Of a stretch of DNA of 64,000 nucleotides, positions 33,361 to 45,896 are shown piece after piece. The stretch is from positions 59,316,273-59,380,272 of the forward strand of contig CM072522.1 in NCBI GenBank assembly GCA_036898135.1, in the 5' to 3' direction. A program made the position numbers and the translations under genes. This DNA comes from Oncomelania hupensis (Eukaryota; Mollusca; Gastropoda; Littorinimorpha; Pomatiopsidae). The notes below the pieces were generated by a model that was not told the origin of the DNA, did no database searches, and saw only the letters and a list, made by a program, of their open reading frames with translations. How positions within the stretch are numbered: the stretch's first letter is position 1; every line of letters begins with the position of its first letter.

Positions 33361-33935
33361 TTATTGCTTTAGGTCCAGCGGACTCTTCCGAGCCAAATCA
33401 GGACCAGAGAAGTGAAAGAGGACTCACACTGATCTGCATAAAAGATCTGCCGAAACAACCCTAGTGGTAACACTGAAGGCAATCTACCAGCCAGTCACTT
33501 GACAATGAAGACATCCCATGCAAGGGATGCTGAGGCTATACTCTAATTTATTGAACCCCCATTTACAAAAACAAAATAGAATACAAACATCATTATACAA
33601 TAACAACAAAAAACATACATATAAAATGGCTACATTGCCAAATAATAACATCATAGGAAGCCCCAGTGACCATTTGGCAAAAAGCGTCCAATATTCCCAA
33701 GCTGATCCAACAGACCTCACACACAAATCAGGAGTTTTGTCCCAGAAGAGTTTTCAAGAAAAAAGGTAGGTTACTGGTCTAGCGAAGAAGAAGATAGTAT
33801 AGCAGAGTGATAAAACAGAGCAGGAATGAGAAAGAACAAATGAGAAAGACAGTGACAGTGGGAATATAAAGCACTAAATTTCCAGAAAGTGGCGATACTA
33901 TCTATACTGAAACCCCTGACACCCCAACGGGGGTT
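33361..33935 (-). mobile_element. dispersed 650-bp element, copy 3
   Basis: Inverted relative to copies 1 and 2, running from tattgctttaggtccagcgg to actgaaacccctgac. It lies between the ends of genes B and C. Confidence 0.7.
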
Positions 33936-34464
33936 TCATGGTATGTGATAACAAGTGATACCTCAAACTCCTAGCATAAGCGTTGTATGCTTTACATTCA
34001 ATGGTTAAATGTCACACACAATATTAACTGACAACATTCAAAATATTACATACATTGCATGCCATTCTCATTCCAGGTAACATTTGGAATACAATGTACA
34101 TATTTTAATTATTTTAATAATGTTGGTTTTACTTTGAGGAAAAGTTTCAAACTAAACTCGAAAGAGTGGTTTTTATCTGATCACAAGTTCTGTTGTTTTT
34201 AATTGTCTTTTTGTGACCCTAGCTTATGTTACTTTAAGCTCCTTCATCACAGCTTATGTTACTGTAAGCGCCTTCAAGTTCTCCATTTTAATGAAAGTAT
34301 CATTGCACAAGTGCAATTTGTCTTGTCTATATGTACTAACATGTGTTTCATCAAACTGTCTGCATGTACCAACATGTGATTCACCAAACTGTATGTACCA
34401 ATAAGTGTTTGATCAAACTGTCTGTATGTACCAACACGTGTTTCATCAAATTGTCAGAAGGTAC

Positions 34465-34658
34465 AAAAGCATAAAATATTACAAATATTTCACAAAACTG
34501 CTCACTTCAGTGTATAAAAACATTTGTTGCTTCAAATTGTTAGCCAAACATAAAGCTTTATTATTACAAACACCACACTCATGATTTTTATATTCTGTAC
34601 ATGTAACCTTACAAAACTCATCAAATAGCAAGCTGAAAAAAATATGTTTTTACAAACG
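34465..34658 (-). pseudogene. decayed finger remnants after the gene B stop
   Basis: The minus strand still shows finger-like words (gtttgtaataataaagcttt, tggctaacaatttgaagcaa) without an open frame. They match the decayed last finger at 4230-4298. Confidence 0.55.
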
Positions 34659-36203
34659 TCAAACACATGAATTATTTTGTTCAGAATGTGTCAACTTGTG
34701 TTTCTTCAAAGTGCCTACCAAAGTGAAAGCTTTACCACAAACATCACACACGTGATTTTTTTCTCCTGTATGTGTAAGCTTATGTAACTTCAAATCGCTA
34801 GCTCGAGTAAAAGTTTTATTACAAACATCACACACATGATTTTTCGTTCCTGTATGTATAAGCTTATGTACCTTCAAATTGGCAGCACGAGCAAATGCTT
34901 TATTACAAACGTCACACACATGACTTCTCTCTCCTGTATGTGAAAGTTTATGCCTCGTCAACTTGGTACCATCTGCAAATGCTTTATTACAAACGTCACA
35001 TACATGACTTCTCTCTCCTGTATGTGAAAGCTTATGCCTTCTCAAATTGCTAGCATCAGTAAATGCTTTATTACAAACACCACACACATGATTTTTTTCT
35101 CCTGTATGTAACAACTTGTGTGTCTTCAAATTTCCTGCCTGAGTAAAAGCTTTATTACAAAACTCACACACATGGTTTTTCTGTCCTGTATGTGTAAGCT
35201 GATGTACCTTCAAGACATCAGCCTTAGTGAAAGCTTGATTACAGACATCACAAACATGTTTTCCTTCTCCCGTATGTGAAACATAATGTAACTTCAAGTA
35301 CTTTGCCAAAGCAAAACCTTTCTTACAAATCTTACACCAATGGTTTTTATTTCCTCTATGAGTACGCTTATGTACGTTCAAACTGCTAGCCCCAGTGAAA
35401 GCTTTATTAGCAACATCACACACATGATTTCTATCTTTTGTATGTGAAAGCCTATGTCTCCTCAAATTGCAATTCTGAGTAAATACTTTATTACAAACAT
35501 CACACACATGTTTCTTTTGTTCCCAAGTCTTCTGTTGCTGTTCTGTCTTTTTTCTTTTCTTCTGATCTCCGAGACTGACTTCACCAAAAGGAATGCCTAA
35601 GGCAGAAGAGAACTTGACAGATGATGACTGTGGTGTTGTGGAGTTGACAGTCTTTGTTCTTTTCTCATGATGTCTGAGACTGACTTCACTAAGAGTATTG
35701 TCTAAGGCAGAAGAAAACTTGACAGATCGCTGTGGTGTTGTGGAGTTGACAGTCTTTATTCTTTTCTCACGATGTCTGAGACTGACTTCACTGAGAGGAT
35801 TGCTTAAGGCAGAAGAGAACTTGACAGATGATGACTGTGGTGTTGTGGAGTTGACAGTCTTTGTTCTTTTCTCAAGATGTATGAGACTGACTTCACTGAG
35901 AGGATTGCTTAAGGCAGAAGAGAACTTGACAGATGATGACTGTGGTGTTGTGGAGTTGACAGTCTTTGTTCTTTTCTCAAGATGTCTGAGACTGACTTCA
36001 CTGAGAGGATTGCTTAAGGCAGAAGAGAACTTGACAGATGATGACTGTGGTGTTGTGGAGTTGACAGTCTTTGTTCTTTTCTCAAGATGTCTGAGACTGA
36101 CTTCACTGAGAGAAGTGCCTAAGGCAGAAGAAAACTTGACAGATGACGACTTTGGTGTTGTGGAGTTGACAGCAAGCAGTTGTGTAGCGCATGCAGTTGG
36201 ATC
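34659..36203 (-). CDS. gene B terminal exon: six spacer repeats plus 10 C2H2 fingers
   Basis: The acceptor is tttttacag, read on minus. It opens DPTACATQLLAVNSTTPKSS. A 35-residue unit (VNSTTPQSSSVKFSSAL, then SEVSLRHLEKRTKT) is repeated six times, where gene A has one. Ten fingers follow. Finger 2 has lost its second zinc Cys (CDVANKAF) and finger 3 is divergent (CKICKKGFALAKYLKLH). It ends LTHSEQNNSCV and stop. Confidence 0.85.
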   Translation of the reverse strand, partial: DPTACATQLLAVNSTTPKSSSVKFSSALGTSLSEVSLRHLEKRTKTVNSTTPQSSSVKFSSALSNPLSEVSLRHLEKRTKTVNSTTPQSSSVKFSSALSNPLSEVSLIHLEKRTKTVNSTTPQSSSVKFSSALSNPLSEVSLRHREKRIKTVNSTTPQRSVKFSSALDNTLSEVSLRHHEKRTKTVNSTTPQSSSVKFSSALGIPFGEVSLGDQKKRKKTEQQQKTWEQKKHVCDVCNKVFTQNCNLRRHRLSHTKDRNHVCDVANKAFTGASSLNVHKRTHRGNKNHWCKICKKGFALAKYLKLHYVSHTGEGKHVCDVCNQAFTKADVLKVHQLTHTGQKNHVCEFCNKAFTQAGNLKTHKLLHTGEKNHVCGVCNKAFTDASNLRRHKLSHTGERSHVCDVCNKAFADGTKLTRHKLSHTGERSHVCDVCNKAFARAANLKVHKLIHTGTKNHVCDVCNKTFTRASDLKLHKLTHTGEKNHVCDVCGKAFTLVGTLKKHKLTHSEQNNSCV

Positions 36204-39200
36204 CTGTAAAAACAAGACTTACAATAAAAACTGACTATAAAGTGTTCACAGATATAGATAAAACAAACAGGAGTGTGGAGGGAGGGAACTGAATTAGTTC
36301 CTACTTCATCAATAAGAAAATGAGACTGAAGTCAGATTACAGTAAGAAAAGTGTTGAACATTTACAATTCCTGAATTAACAGTGTTACATGATTTATAAT
36401 AGTCGATACAGCTCTGATGCTTGAATCTTGATATGTGTAACTCAAATACGTTTATCCACGCCTACTGTTCACTCAGCAACAAGGCATGATTTGTCATATA
36501 AAGTTTTCCAACATTATTCAGCAAACACCAACATCACAGAAGATCGCTTTATGAAAATCACTACTCGCAAGCAAAGAATGCATTACTTATATAGTCTCTC
36601 AACAATTCAGAGAAACTTCGGACAGTCCAGAATGATGCAATAACACCTAATCAAATTAAAACTCGTCACCAGAACAACGCACCATCTTACGTCATAGAAC
36701 ATTATACAGTTTACAAGCTATCGCCAGACAGATATGGAAATTCGATCAAATAATAAAAAAGTAAATCCAGAAAGTTATCAACAATACTTCAACAATATCG
36801 ATCAATGAAAATTATCAACTTTATGCAAAGCATTTACTACCAACAGTGCAGAATCAAATTAAAGGTAAAGACATGCCATCCTCACATGCTTTGCAAAATA
36901 AAATGTTGGGAACTATCATACGTGTCTTAATCGTAGAATTATAGCATAGTAGTGATGGCATGTAGGCTATCAGCCTGTTGCCCTCTAGGTAAACATGAAG
37001 ACAAGTTCCATTATTACCTCAGACTCCACCGAGAGTATATCAATGCATCTCTCTGTCTGCACCCACACCATCTTTGTTTCTAAAGGGTCAGTGCTTTCTG
37101 TAACAAAGAAATCAGCATATGTATCAGGGATGAGTGGGTGATAGCAGTAGCACTGTTAGGTCTGGGGTTTTCTAAGGATGCAGAGGTTGAACTGTTGTGA
37201 CCAAGTGTTTTGTATGAGTGGGTGATAGCAGTAGCACTGTTAGGTCTAGTGTTTTGTAAGGATGCAGAGGTTGAACTGTTGTGACCAAGTGTTTTCTATG
37301 AGTGGGTGATAGCAGTAGCACTGTTAGGTCTCGTGTTTTGTAAGGATGCAGAGGTTGAACTGTTGTGACCAAGTGTTTTGTATGATTGGGTGATAGCAGT
37401 AGCACTGTTAGGTCTAGTGTTTTGTAAGGATGCAGAGGTTGAACTGTTGTGACCAAGTGTTTTCTATGAGTGGGTGATAGCAGTAGCACTGTTAGGTCTA
37501 GTGTTTTGTAAGGATGCAGAGGTTGAACTGTTGTGACCAAGTGTTTTCTATGAGTGGGTGATAGCAGTAGCACTGTTAGGTCTGGGGTGTTGTAAGGATG
37601 CAGAGGTTGAACTGTTGTGACAAGAAGTGTTTTCTATGAGTGGGTGATAGCAGAAGCACTGTTAGGTCTAGTGTTTTGTAAGGATGCAGAGGTTGAACTG
37701 TTGTGACAAGAAGTGTTTTCTATGATTGGGTGATAGCAATAGCACTGTTAGGTCTAGTGTTTTGTAAGGATGCAGAGGTTGAACTGTTGTGACAAGAAGT
37801 GTTTTCTATGAGTGGGTGATAGCAGTAGCACTGTTAGGTCTAGTGTTTTGTAAGGATGCAGAGGTTGAACTGTTGTGACAAGAAGTGTTTTCTATGAGTG
37901 GGTGATAGCAGTAGCACTGTTAGGTCTGGGGTTTTGTAAGGATGCAGAGGTTGAACTGTTGTGACAAGAAGTGTTTTCTATGAGTGGGTGATAGCAGTAG
38001 CACTGTTAGGTCTAGTGTTTTGTAAGGATGCAGAGGTTGAACTGTTGTGACAAGAAGTGTTTTCTATGAGTGGGTGATAGCAGTAGCACTGTTAGGTCTG
38101 GGGTTTTGTAAAGATGCAGAGGATGAACTGTTGTGACCAGTGTTACCATGGCTACTTCACTTTCCTCCCTTCCTTCCACACCAGCTCACTTCCTACATCA
38201 GCACTTTTTCCTGCCTCCACCTTTCACTTGCTGCGGGCTATTTATAGCTTGCCTGCACCCTCCTTCCAGTGAAAGGAAGCATCGGCGAAGCTATTTATAG
38301 CTAGCCTGGCTGACCTAAACTCAAAATGAGTTTGACCAACCAAGATGGCGCCGGCATATGGCGACACGGTGTGGCGGCAGCTGATTGTTGCTGTGTTTGT
38401 GTGGGCTGTGTTGTGTGTAGGGACTGAAAGTGTTGTTGTATATAGCCGTAAGGACCTACTAAACATTCTTGCCACATCCAATTGTGAGTACATGCCACAT
38501 TTTCTCTACACATCGGAGGATTTTATTGCCTCCGAGTCGAACAGTTCAAAATGGCGTACCGGCGAAGCAAAGCACACGCGCACGACACGAAAACGGGGTA
38601 GCCGCGGTGGTGTCTTGGTTCGCTTTCGTCGACGCGCCCACCGCCCTTCTCTCCCTGCGGTCGTTCTTGCCAACGTACGATCCCTCAACAACAAGACTGA
38701 TGAACTTTTTAATCTGCTTACTTTTAATCGGGAATTTCGGGACTCTTCTGTTGTGTGTTTGACTGAGACATGGCTGAAACAAGACAAGCCTGACGCAGTG
38801 GTTACTCCCCCTGGTTTTACGATATGCAGAGCAGACCGTGTGCCTGTGCAGTCAGAGAAGGAGGATGGTGGTGGTGTTTGTTTCATGGTAAACAACCGCT
38901 GGTGCACGGACACAAAAGTATTCTCTCAGTCGTGCTCTCCCTTCCTTGAACATCTGACTATCAACTGCAGACCATTCTACTCCCCTCGTGAATTTTCCTC
39001 CTGCATTCTCATCGCTGTGTATATACCATCCGGCGCCAACGCTACTGCTGCAATCAGTGAACTGACTAGGCATGTTGTTGCTGCCGAGTCTGCCTTTCCT
39101 GATAGTTCTATCATCATACTCGGCGACTTCAACCAAACGAACCTGCATAAGACTTTGCCTCGGTACTATCAGCATGTGCACTGCCCCACTAGAGGAGAGA

Positions 39201-42200
39201 ACACTCTTGATCACTGCTACACTACGCTGAAGTCTGCCTATCGCGCTACTACAAGGGCTCCCTTGGGGGAGTCAGACCATGCTATGGTTCTGCTCACTCC
39301 GACCTATCGCCAGAGACTGAAGGTTGTGAAGCCTATTACCAAGAGGGTCAGGATGTGGACCAGGGAGTCGACGGAGGCGCTGCAAGGGTGTCTAGAGGTG
39401 ACGGACTGGAGTGTTTTCAGAGAGACCAGCAGTAGCCTGGACGAGTACGCAGACGCAGTGACGTCGTACATAGGCTTCTGTGAGGAGGCCTGTATTCCTA
39501 CCAAGACCGTCCGGATCTTTGGCAACAGCAAACCGTGGTTCAGCCGCTCAGTCAAGGTAAAACTTGACTGTAAGAACGAGGCCTTCAAGAGCGGCGACCG
39601 GGAGCAGTACAGGAAAGCCAAGGCTGCGCTACGTCGCGAGATCAGCAGAGCGAAGGCGACCTACAGGAAGAAGATCGAGGACCAGTTCTCCTCCAACAAC
39701 ACACGAGAGGTGTGGCGGGGCCTGCAGCGGGCCACTGGCTACAAGCAGAGGGCATCAACCCACGACGACCCAGACCCGGAGCTCCCGGATAGGTTAAACC
39801 TGTTTTACAGCAGGTTTGACCAGAAGAACCCCTCTCCTGGCTACCGTCCTCTGCTTCCTGAAGACGCGGCGGCTGCGACGCCACCCTTCAGCGTTCAGGA
39901 GGCGGAGGTGAAGCGTCTCTTCCAGAGGCAGAATCCCAGGAAAGCTTCTGGTCCCGACCACGTGTCTACGGCTACCTTGAGGTCCTGTGCTGACCAGCTC
40001 GCTCCTGTCTTCACCGACATCTTCAACAGCTCCCTACAGCAGATGTCGGTGCCGCGGTGCTTCAAGTCGTCCGTGATCGTCCCTGTTCCTAAAAAATCCA
40101 AGGTCACCCAGCTGAACGACTACAGCCCCGTGGCGCTGACGTCTGTTGTCATGAAGGTTTTGGAGCAGCTTGTTCTTCGCTACCTGAAGGCCTCCACGGG
40201 TCACTTGCTTGACCCACTCCAGTTTGCCTACCAAGCGAACAGGTCAGTTGATGATGCAGTCGCTCTTGGCCTGCACTTCATCCTGCAGCATTTGGAGAGC
40301 CCACGTACCTATGCCAGAGTTTTGTTTATCGACTACTCCAGTGCTTTCAACACGATCATCCCTCACAAACTTTTTGACAAACTCTCCCAACTCAATGTTC
40401 ACCCCTCTATCTGTCACTGGATTCTTGACTTTCTTTTAGACCGTCCTCAGGTCGTCAGACTGAACAACTCATTCTCTGCCTCTGTAACACTGAACACTGG
40501 CGCTCCACAAGGATGCGTTCTCTCTCCACTACTCTTCACTCTGTTCACAAATGACTGTGTATCTGCAACCCCGTTTGTGAAAATGTTAAAATTTTCCGAT
40601 GACACTACCCTCGAAGGTCTGATCTCTGATACGGACGAGACGGCGTATCGGGAAGAGGTTCGAAGAATGGTTGGCTGGTGCTCGGACAACGACCTGGAAC
40701 TGAACGTCTCGAAGACAAAAGAGGTCGTGATCGACTTTCGCCGAATAAAGGTCCCGGTATTGCCCCTTGTCATCAATGGGGAAACCGTTGAGCAGGTCGA
40801 CTCGTTCAAATTTCTCGGTTCCGTCATCTCGAGCGACCTGAGTTGGAATAATAACACCACCTCTATTGTAAAAAAGTGCCAACAGCGTCTCCACTTTCTG
40901 AGACAGCTGCGAAAGTTCGGTATGTCTAGTAAAATTATGGCACAGTTCTATCGCGCGGTGATAGAGAGCATTTTGTGCTTCTCTATCACTGTCTGGTACG
41001 GCAGCACAACCGCGATAGAAAAGAAACAGCTCGAGCACATTGTTAAGACTGCCTCCAAAATAGCTGGTTGCGACTTTCCATCTGTCGCCTCCATTTTCAC
41101 AACGCTAATGAAACGGAAAACGAAAAAGACAGTCTGCGATCCATCACACCCAGCCAATAGTCTCTTCGAGCTTCTGCCCTCTGGCCGTCGGTTCCGCGCT
41201 TTAAGAGCCAGAACTTCTCGATTCAGAAACAGTTTCTTCCCTGACGCTGTCCTCAGTACATCACCAAACATGGAATGATCTGTATAAACTGAAAACTCAC
41301 AACCATTGCTTGATTTGTACCTTTGTGAAATAGGAGTACGAGTATGCTATGCTGTGTGTGTGTGTGTGCGTGTGTGTGTGTGTGTGTGGTGTGTTGTGTG
41401 TAGATTTGGATGTGAATCCTAACATTCGTAATAATTTTCATTTTATTTAATGCTGTTAAATTGTTTTAATGCTGTATTTTGTTTTACCTGCAGGGTGTGT
41501 TTTACTCCATAACTTTATATGACTGATGAGTGATGTATGTTACTGTGGTTACCTATCCTTTAGTGCTGTATACATGTTATAGGCCAATGAAGTGTATGAC
41601 ACGATGAATGACTGTGCAAGAAAGGATGTATTTCACTGTCGCCATGCCACACCAAAATCCTTGTAACGTTTTTTACTTGGTAAATAAATATTCTTATCTT
41701 ATCTTATCTTAATCTAAAAAGCTTTGGAAGAGCTGCTGTGCTTCAATAATGTTGTTGGATTCTGTCAATTTTTGCAAAAATAAATAAATCCCTGATTAAA
41801 ATGTGATTTCTCTTCCGTCATCTAATAACCACTTTCCCACATGTTTGAGAGATGAATGTGTGTTTGTTGTGTTGGTAGGAGTGTGTGTAGCATGTCAGCA
41901 TGTATGTTGGTTACAGACCACCACTCTTTGAGTCTGATTTAATAATAAGGCATGTTTAGCATCCATTATTGTAATATCATTATCAATATTATTCATCTGT
42001 ATTTATTTAATCATAAAACTAAAGAGCAGTTTGTATTACTTAAGTATAAATTACTATGGGGTTCACATCTGAAAAAAATTCACACCCTTAAGAAATATTC
42101 CTGCCACTAGTAGGATTGAATCCTTGTTCATTTGCACACATGCATGTACCTTAGCTCATAGCCTATTCAATACTTTAGGTCTAGAAAAGAATAAATTGTC

Positions 42201-45200
42201 CAGTAGCAAAGATACAATAACACTATAGATAACCACATGACAATTGTTGCTAATTATAAAACACTAATACTTACTGTATCCCTCTGTGTCACTGTCAGCC
42301 TCTGTCTTCAATTTAGATAACTGGTGCAGCTCCTGAAATCAATGATGAGACTATTTTACTTTACAACAATTAAAGTACATTTGGGTTACCGTACCACACA
42401 GTTTATGTGTTGAAGATTTGTAAGAGATATCCACAATATTACCACAGGCTCCATTGGATGTATGTCAATAAAGTGTTGACAGATGTACATAATAAACACT
42501 AACTATAAAGTGTAGACAAATGTATCTAAGAAACACTTACTATAAAGTGTTGACAGATGTATATTTACTATATATTACCGGCAATGTGTGAAATCCAGGT
42601 ATTGTATAGAATGTCTAGGTAAAGTATAGAATGCATTCTATATTTTAAATAGGTATTATACAGAATACATTCTATACTTTACCTAGGCATTCTATAGAAT
42701 GCCAGATTTCACACATTGCCTGTAACATATATAAGAAACACTACCTATAAAGTGTTGATATGTATATAAGAAACACTACCTATGAAGTGTTGACAGATGT
42801 ATATAAAAAAACTAAAAGACTAAAGTCAGACTACAGTTATTGCCTGATGAGTTCCTACTTCATCACTAAGAAAATGAGAATAAAGTCAGACTACAGTCAT
42901 TGCCTGATGAGTTCCTACTTCATCACTAAGAAAATGAGACTGAAGTCAGACTACAGTCATTGCCTGATGAGTCCCTACTTCATCACTAAGAAAATGAGAC
43001 TGAAGTCAGACTACAGTCATTGCCTGATGAGTCCCTACTTTATCACTAAGAAAATGAGACTGAAGTCAGACTATAGTCATTGTTTGATTAGTTCCTACTT
43101 CATCACTAAGAGAATGAGACTACAGCCATTGCCTGATGAGTTCCTACTTCCTGTCCTATCCCATAACTAGGAGGTTGTAGGGGCACCACAGATGATTGTT
43201 TAACCAGCACCCTCCATCTTTCCCAGTCCTCAACAATCCTGATGGTTTTGCTCAGTGTGAAACCAGTCCATTCTCGAATGTTGTCCTCCCACCTCTTTTT
43301 TGGTCTCTCTCTTCTTCTACCTCCTTGAATTGTGCATTGCAGGATGGTCTTTGCAAGACCTGATGATCTGGTGACGTGGCCATACCGTTGGAGTTTCCGT
43401 TTCTTCCCCACTGTGAGCAGGACATCATGTTGTCCAATGGCTTGTGTGATGGTCTGTCGGACTGTCGTTGGTGATGTGCTGGGTATAGGAAATGCTCAGA
43501 AGTCTTCTGTAGCACCTCATCTCCATGCTTTGTATTCTTCGTTGTAGGTCTGCTGTGAGGGTCCATGTTTTACAAGTGTATAGGAAGATGGAGATGACAA
43601 GGAAGCATGCAGCAGTCTTACCTTGGAATGTAGACTAATGGTCCTGTCTTTCCAAATTGGCTTCAACCTCGCCAGGGCAGCAGTTGTTTGTGCGATCCTA
43701 AAGAGGACTTCCTGTCGGGACCAATTGTCCGATACAATGCCTCATATGAGATGAACAAAACAAACAGCAACACCCAGCCTACTTACTTCTGAAATAGCAG
43801 CTATTTTCAGTCCTCTAAAATCACCATGAAAATCAGTTTGTTGAACACCACACTTGTTTTACTCTAAAATCATCAAGAAAATCAGCTTGTTGAACACTAC
43901 ACTTGTTTTACTTAAAATGAATGATAGTGATAGTCTTTCCAATAAAAGCAATGTCAGCAACAAAACAGTTCTATTGTTTCAAGGGCTTAGCAATTGCCTT
44001 TTTCAGAAGTGTTGGAGAGAGTTTTGTTTTGTAGCAGTCAATATATTTGAATTTCTTGATTTCAACTCACAACGACTCAACCAAAGCTTTTAGGTTTTGA
44101 GGTTAGTTCAGCCAGGCTAGCTATAAATAGCTTTGCCGATAGCTTTGCCGGTGCTTCTTTCCTTTCCTTTCAATGGAAGAGAGGGTGTAGGCAAGCTATA
44201 AATAGCCCGCAGCCAGCAAAATGTGGGGGCACCAAAGAGTGCTGCTCATATAGGCATTGAGCCAGTGTGAACTGCAGCATGGCATTCAGTGTTTTACTTC
44301 CCATAGACCCTCTAAAGTCAGTTTTATTTTTTCTAACCAGAGAAAAGACCCTTTCACATGAACAGTTGGACACAGGGATCAGGAGAATCGTCAGTATGAT
44401 CTTGGACAGTAAGTAAGCTTTGTGTCTAGCAGATGCAACATGCCTGGCAACATAGTCAAAGCCACCATGACTTATAAAAAAATCAAAGCCACAGACAGTA
44501 CAGCGCGCGTACTTTGTAGACAGTTTGATGCAATGATGCATTGATGTGCTTCTGTGTATGAATGCAGAAAATCTTGCAGTCGTTTAGTTGCAGGCTTTGT
44601 TTTCTTTGATGAGGAATCAGCTTCACCATCAGACTTAGCAGCTTTTCCTTTTCAGGGTCTACCACGTCCTGCCATTATCCCGATTTTTAAACACTCTGAA
44701 AGGTGGTGAAGACTATTACGGAGGGAACTCGTACATGTCTATTTTTAGATTAGGGTTAAGGTACGGGTAGGGTAGGGCTGGGTTGGGTACGGTAACCCTA
44801 ACCCAACCCTACCCTAACCCCAGTTGACGTCAGTTTAAAAATAGATCTGTACCAGTTCCCTTCATTATAGTCTTCCCCCTGAAAGGCTAATAACGAGTGT
44901 TTTCATTGGACAAATGGATCACGTGTTTTCATTGGACAAATGGATCACGTGTTTTCATTGGATACATGGATCACGTGTTTTCATTGGACAAATGGATCAC
45001 GTGTTTGATTCAGGTCACGCGTGCTTGATTCGGCTTTCATCACGTGATTGATTAGGGTACAGTCCAAGGAGCACTGGTACAGTCATGAATCGAAAAGTGT
45101 GTCGGAAAATACCGCAGGCACACAGCGACGTTCAGTGAGTGCATGAGTACTATTCTGATACCAGAAACCGGTACAGAAGCAGCGTTGGCAAAGATAAACG

Positions 45201-45861
45201 ATCGGCAACGTCTCCTCCGTATTCTTATAAAAGCTACCGTATTTCCTTATTTAATTTACTTCGCCGGAATTACATACGGTCAATTCGTACAGGTTGGCAC
45301 CTCTGTGTCAGTGTGTATGTTGGTACAGATCGCCGCGCTGATCGGTGATTTTTGGAACAGCTGTTACAGTGGCACAACGGGTTACAAACCAAGTTCTGGA
45401 AACAATCATACCCTACAGTGATACCTCGGGTAACAAACCAAGTTCTGGAAACGTTCGTAATCCGAAATATTGAAATCAATGAAATAGAGGCAATCTATTT
45501 CAAGACAAAAGAATTGTTCTTTTTTATTTACATCCAATCATTTACCTGACAAAAGGCAAAGAATATGTGTACTTGTATTACATACGGAAAAAAAAACAAC
45601 CAAATAAATTAAATGTAAAATTAAAAAAAAAAGATTTTATCTATTTTTCTTACCAAGAAAACCATCATGGGAAATTTGTCACTTTTTTTGCTATTCTGAA
45701 TTATTAGTTTCAGGAGTTTCTTGTCGCTGTTTCTTGGCAGCTGACTGGGAATCTTTCTGCACGAAGAAACTATCAAGGGAAATTTGTCCTTCGTAACCCA
45801 CTGTTCTTTACGCAAGACAAAAAAATTAAAAAGTTCTTGTTCGTAACCTGAATTGTTTGTG

Positions 45862-45896
<35 letters not shown>

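Noticed and set aside
35698..36234. 178-codon plus-strand ORF
   Set aside because: It is the antisense of the six spacer repeats of the gene B terminal exon.
42840..43140. Hammerhead-like words CTGATGAG followed by GAAA in each 60-bp repeat
   Set aside because: No stem II can form between them, the base before GAAA is not C, and there is no pairing for stem I or III.
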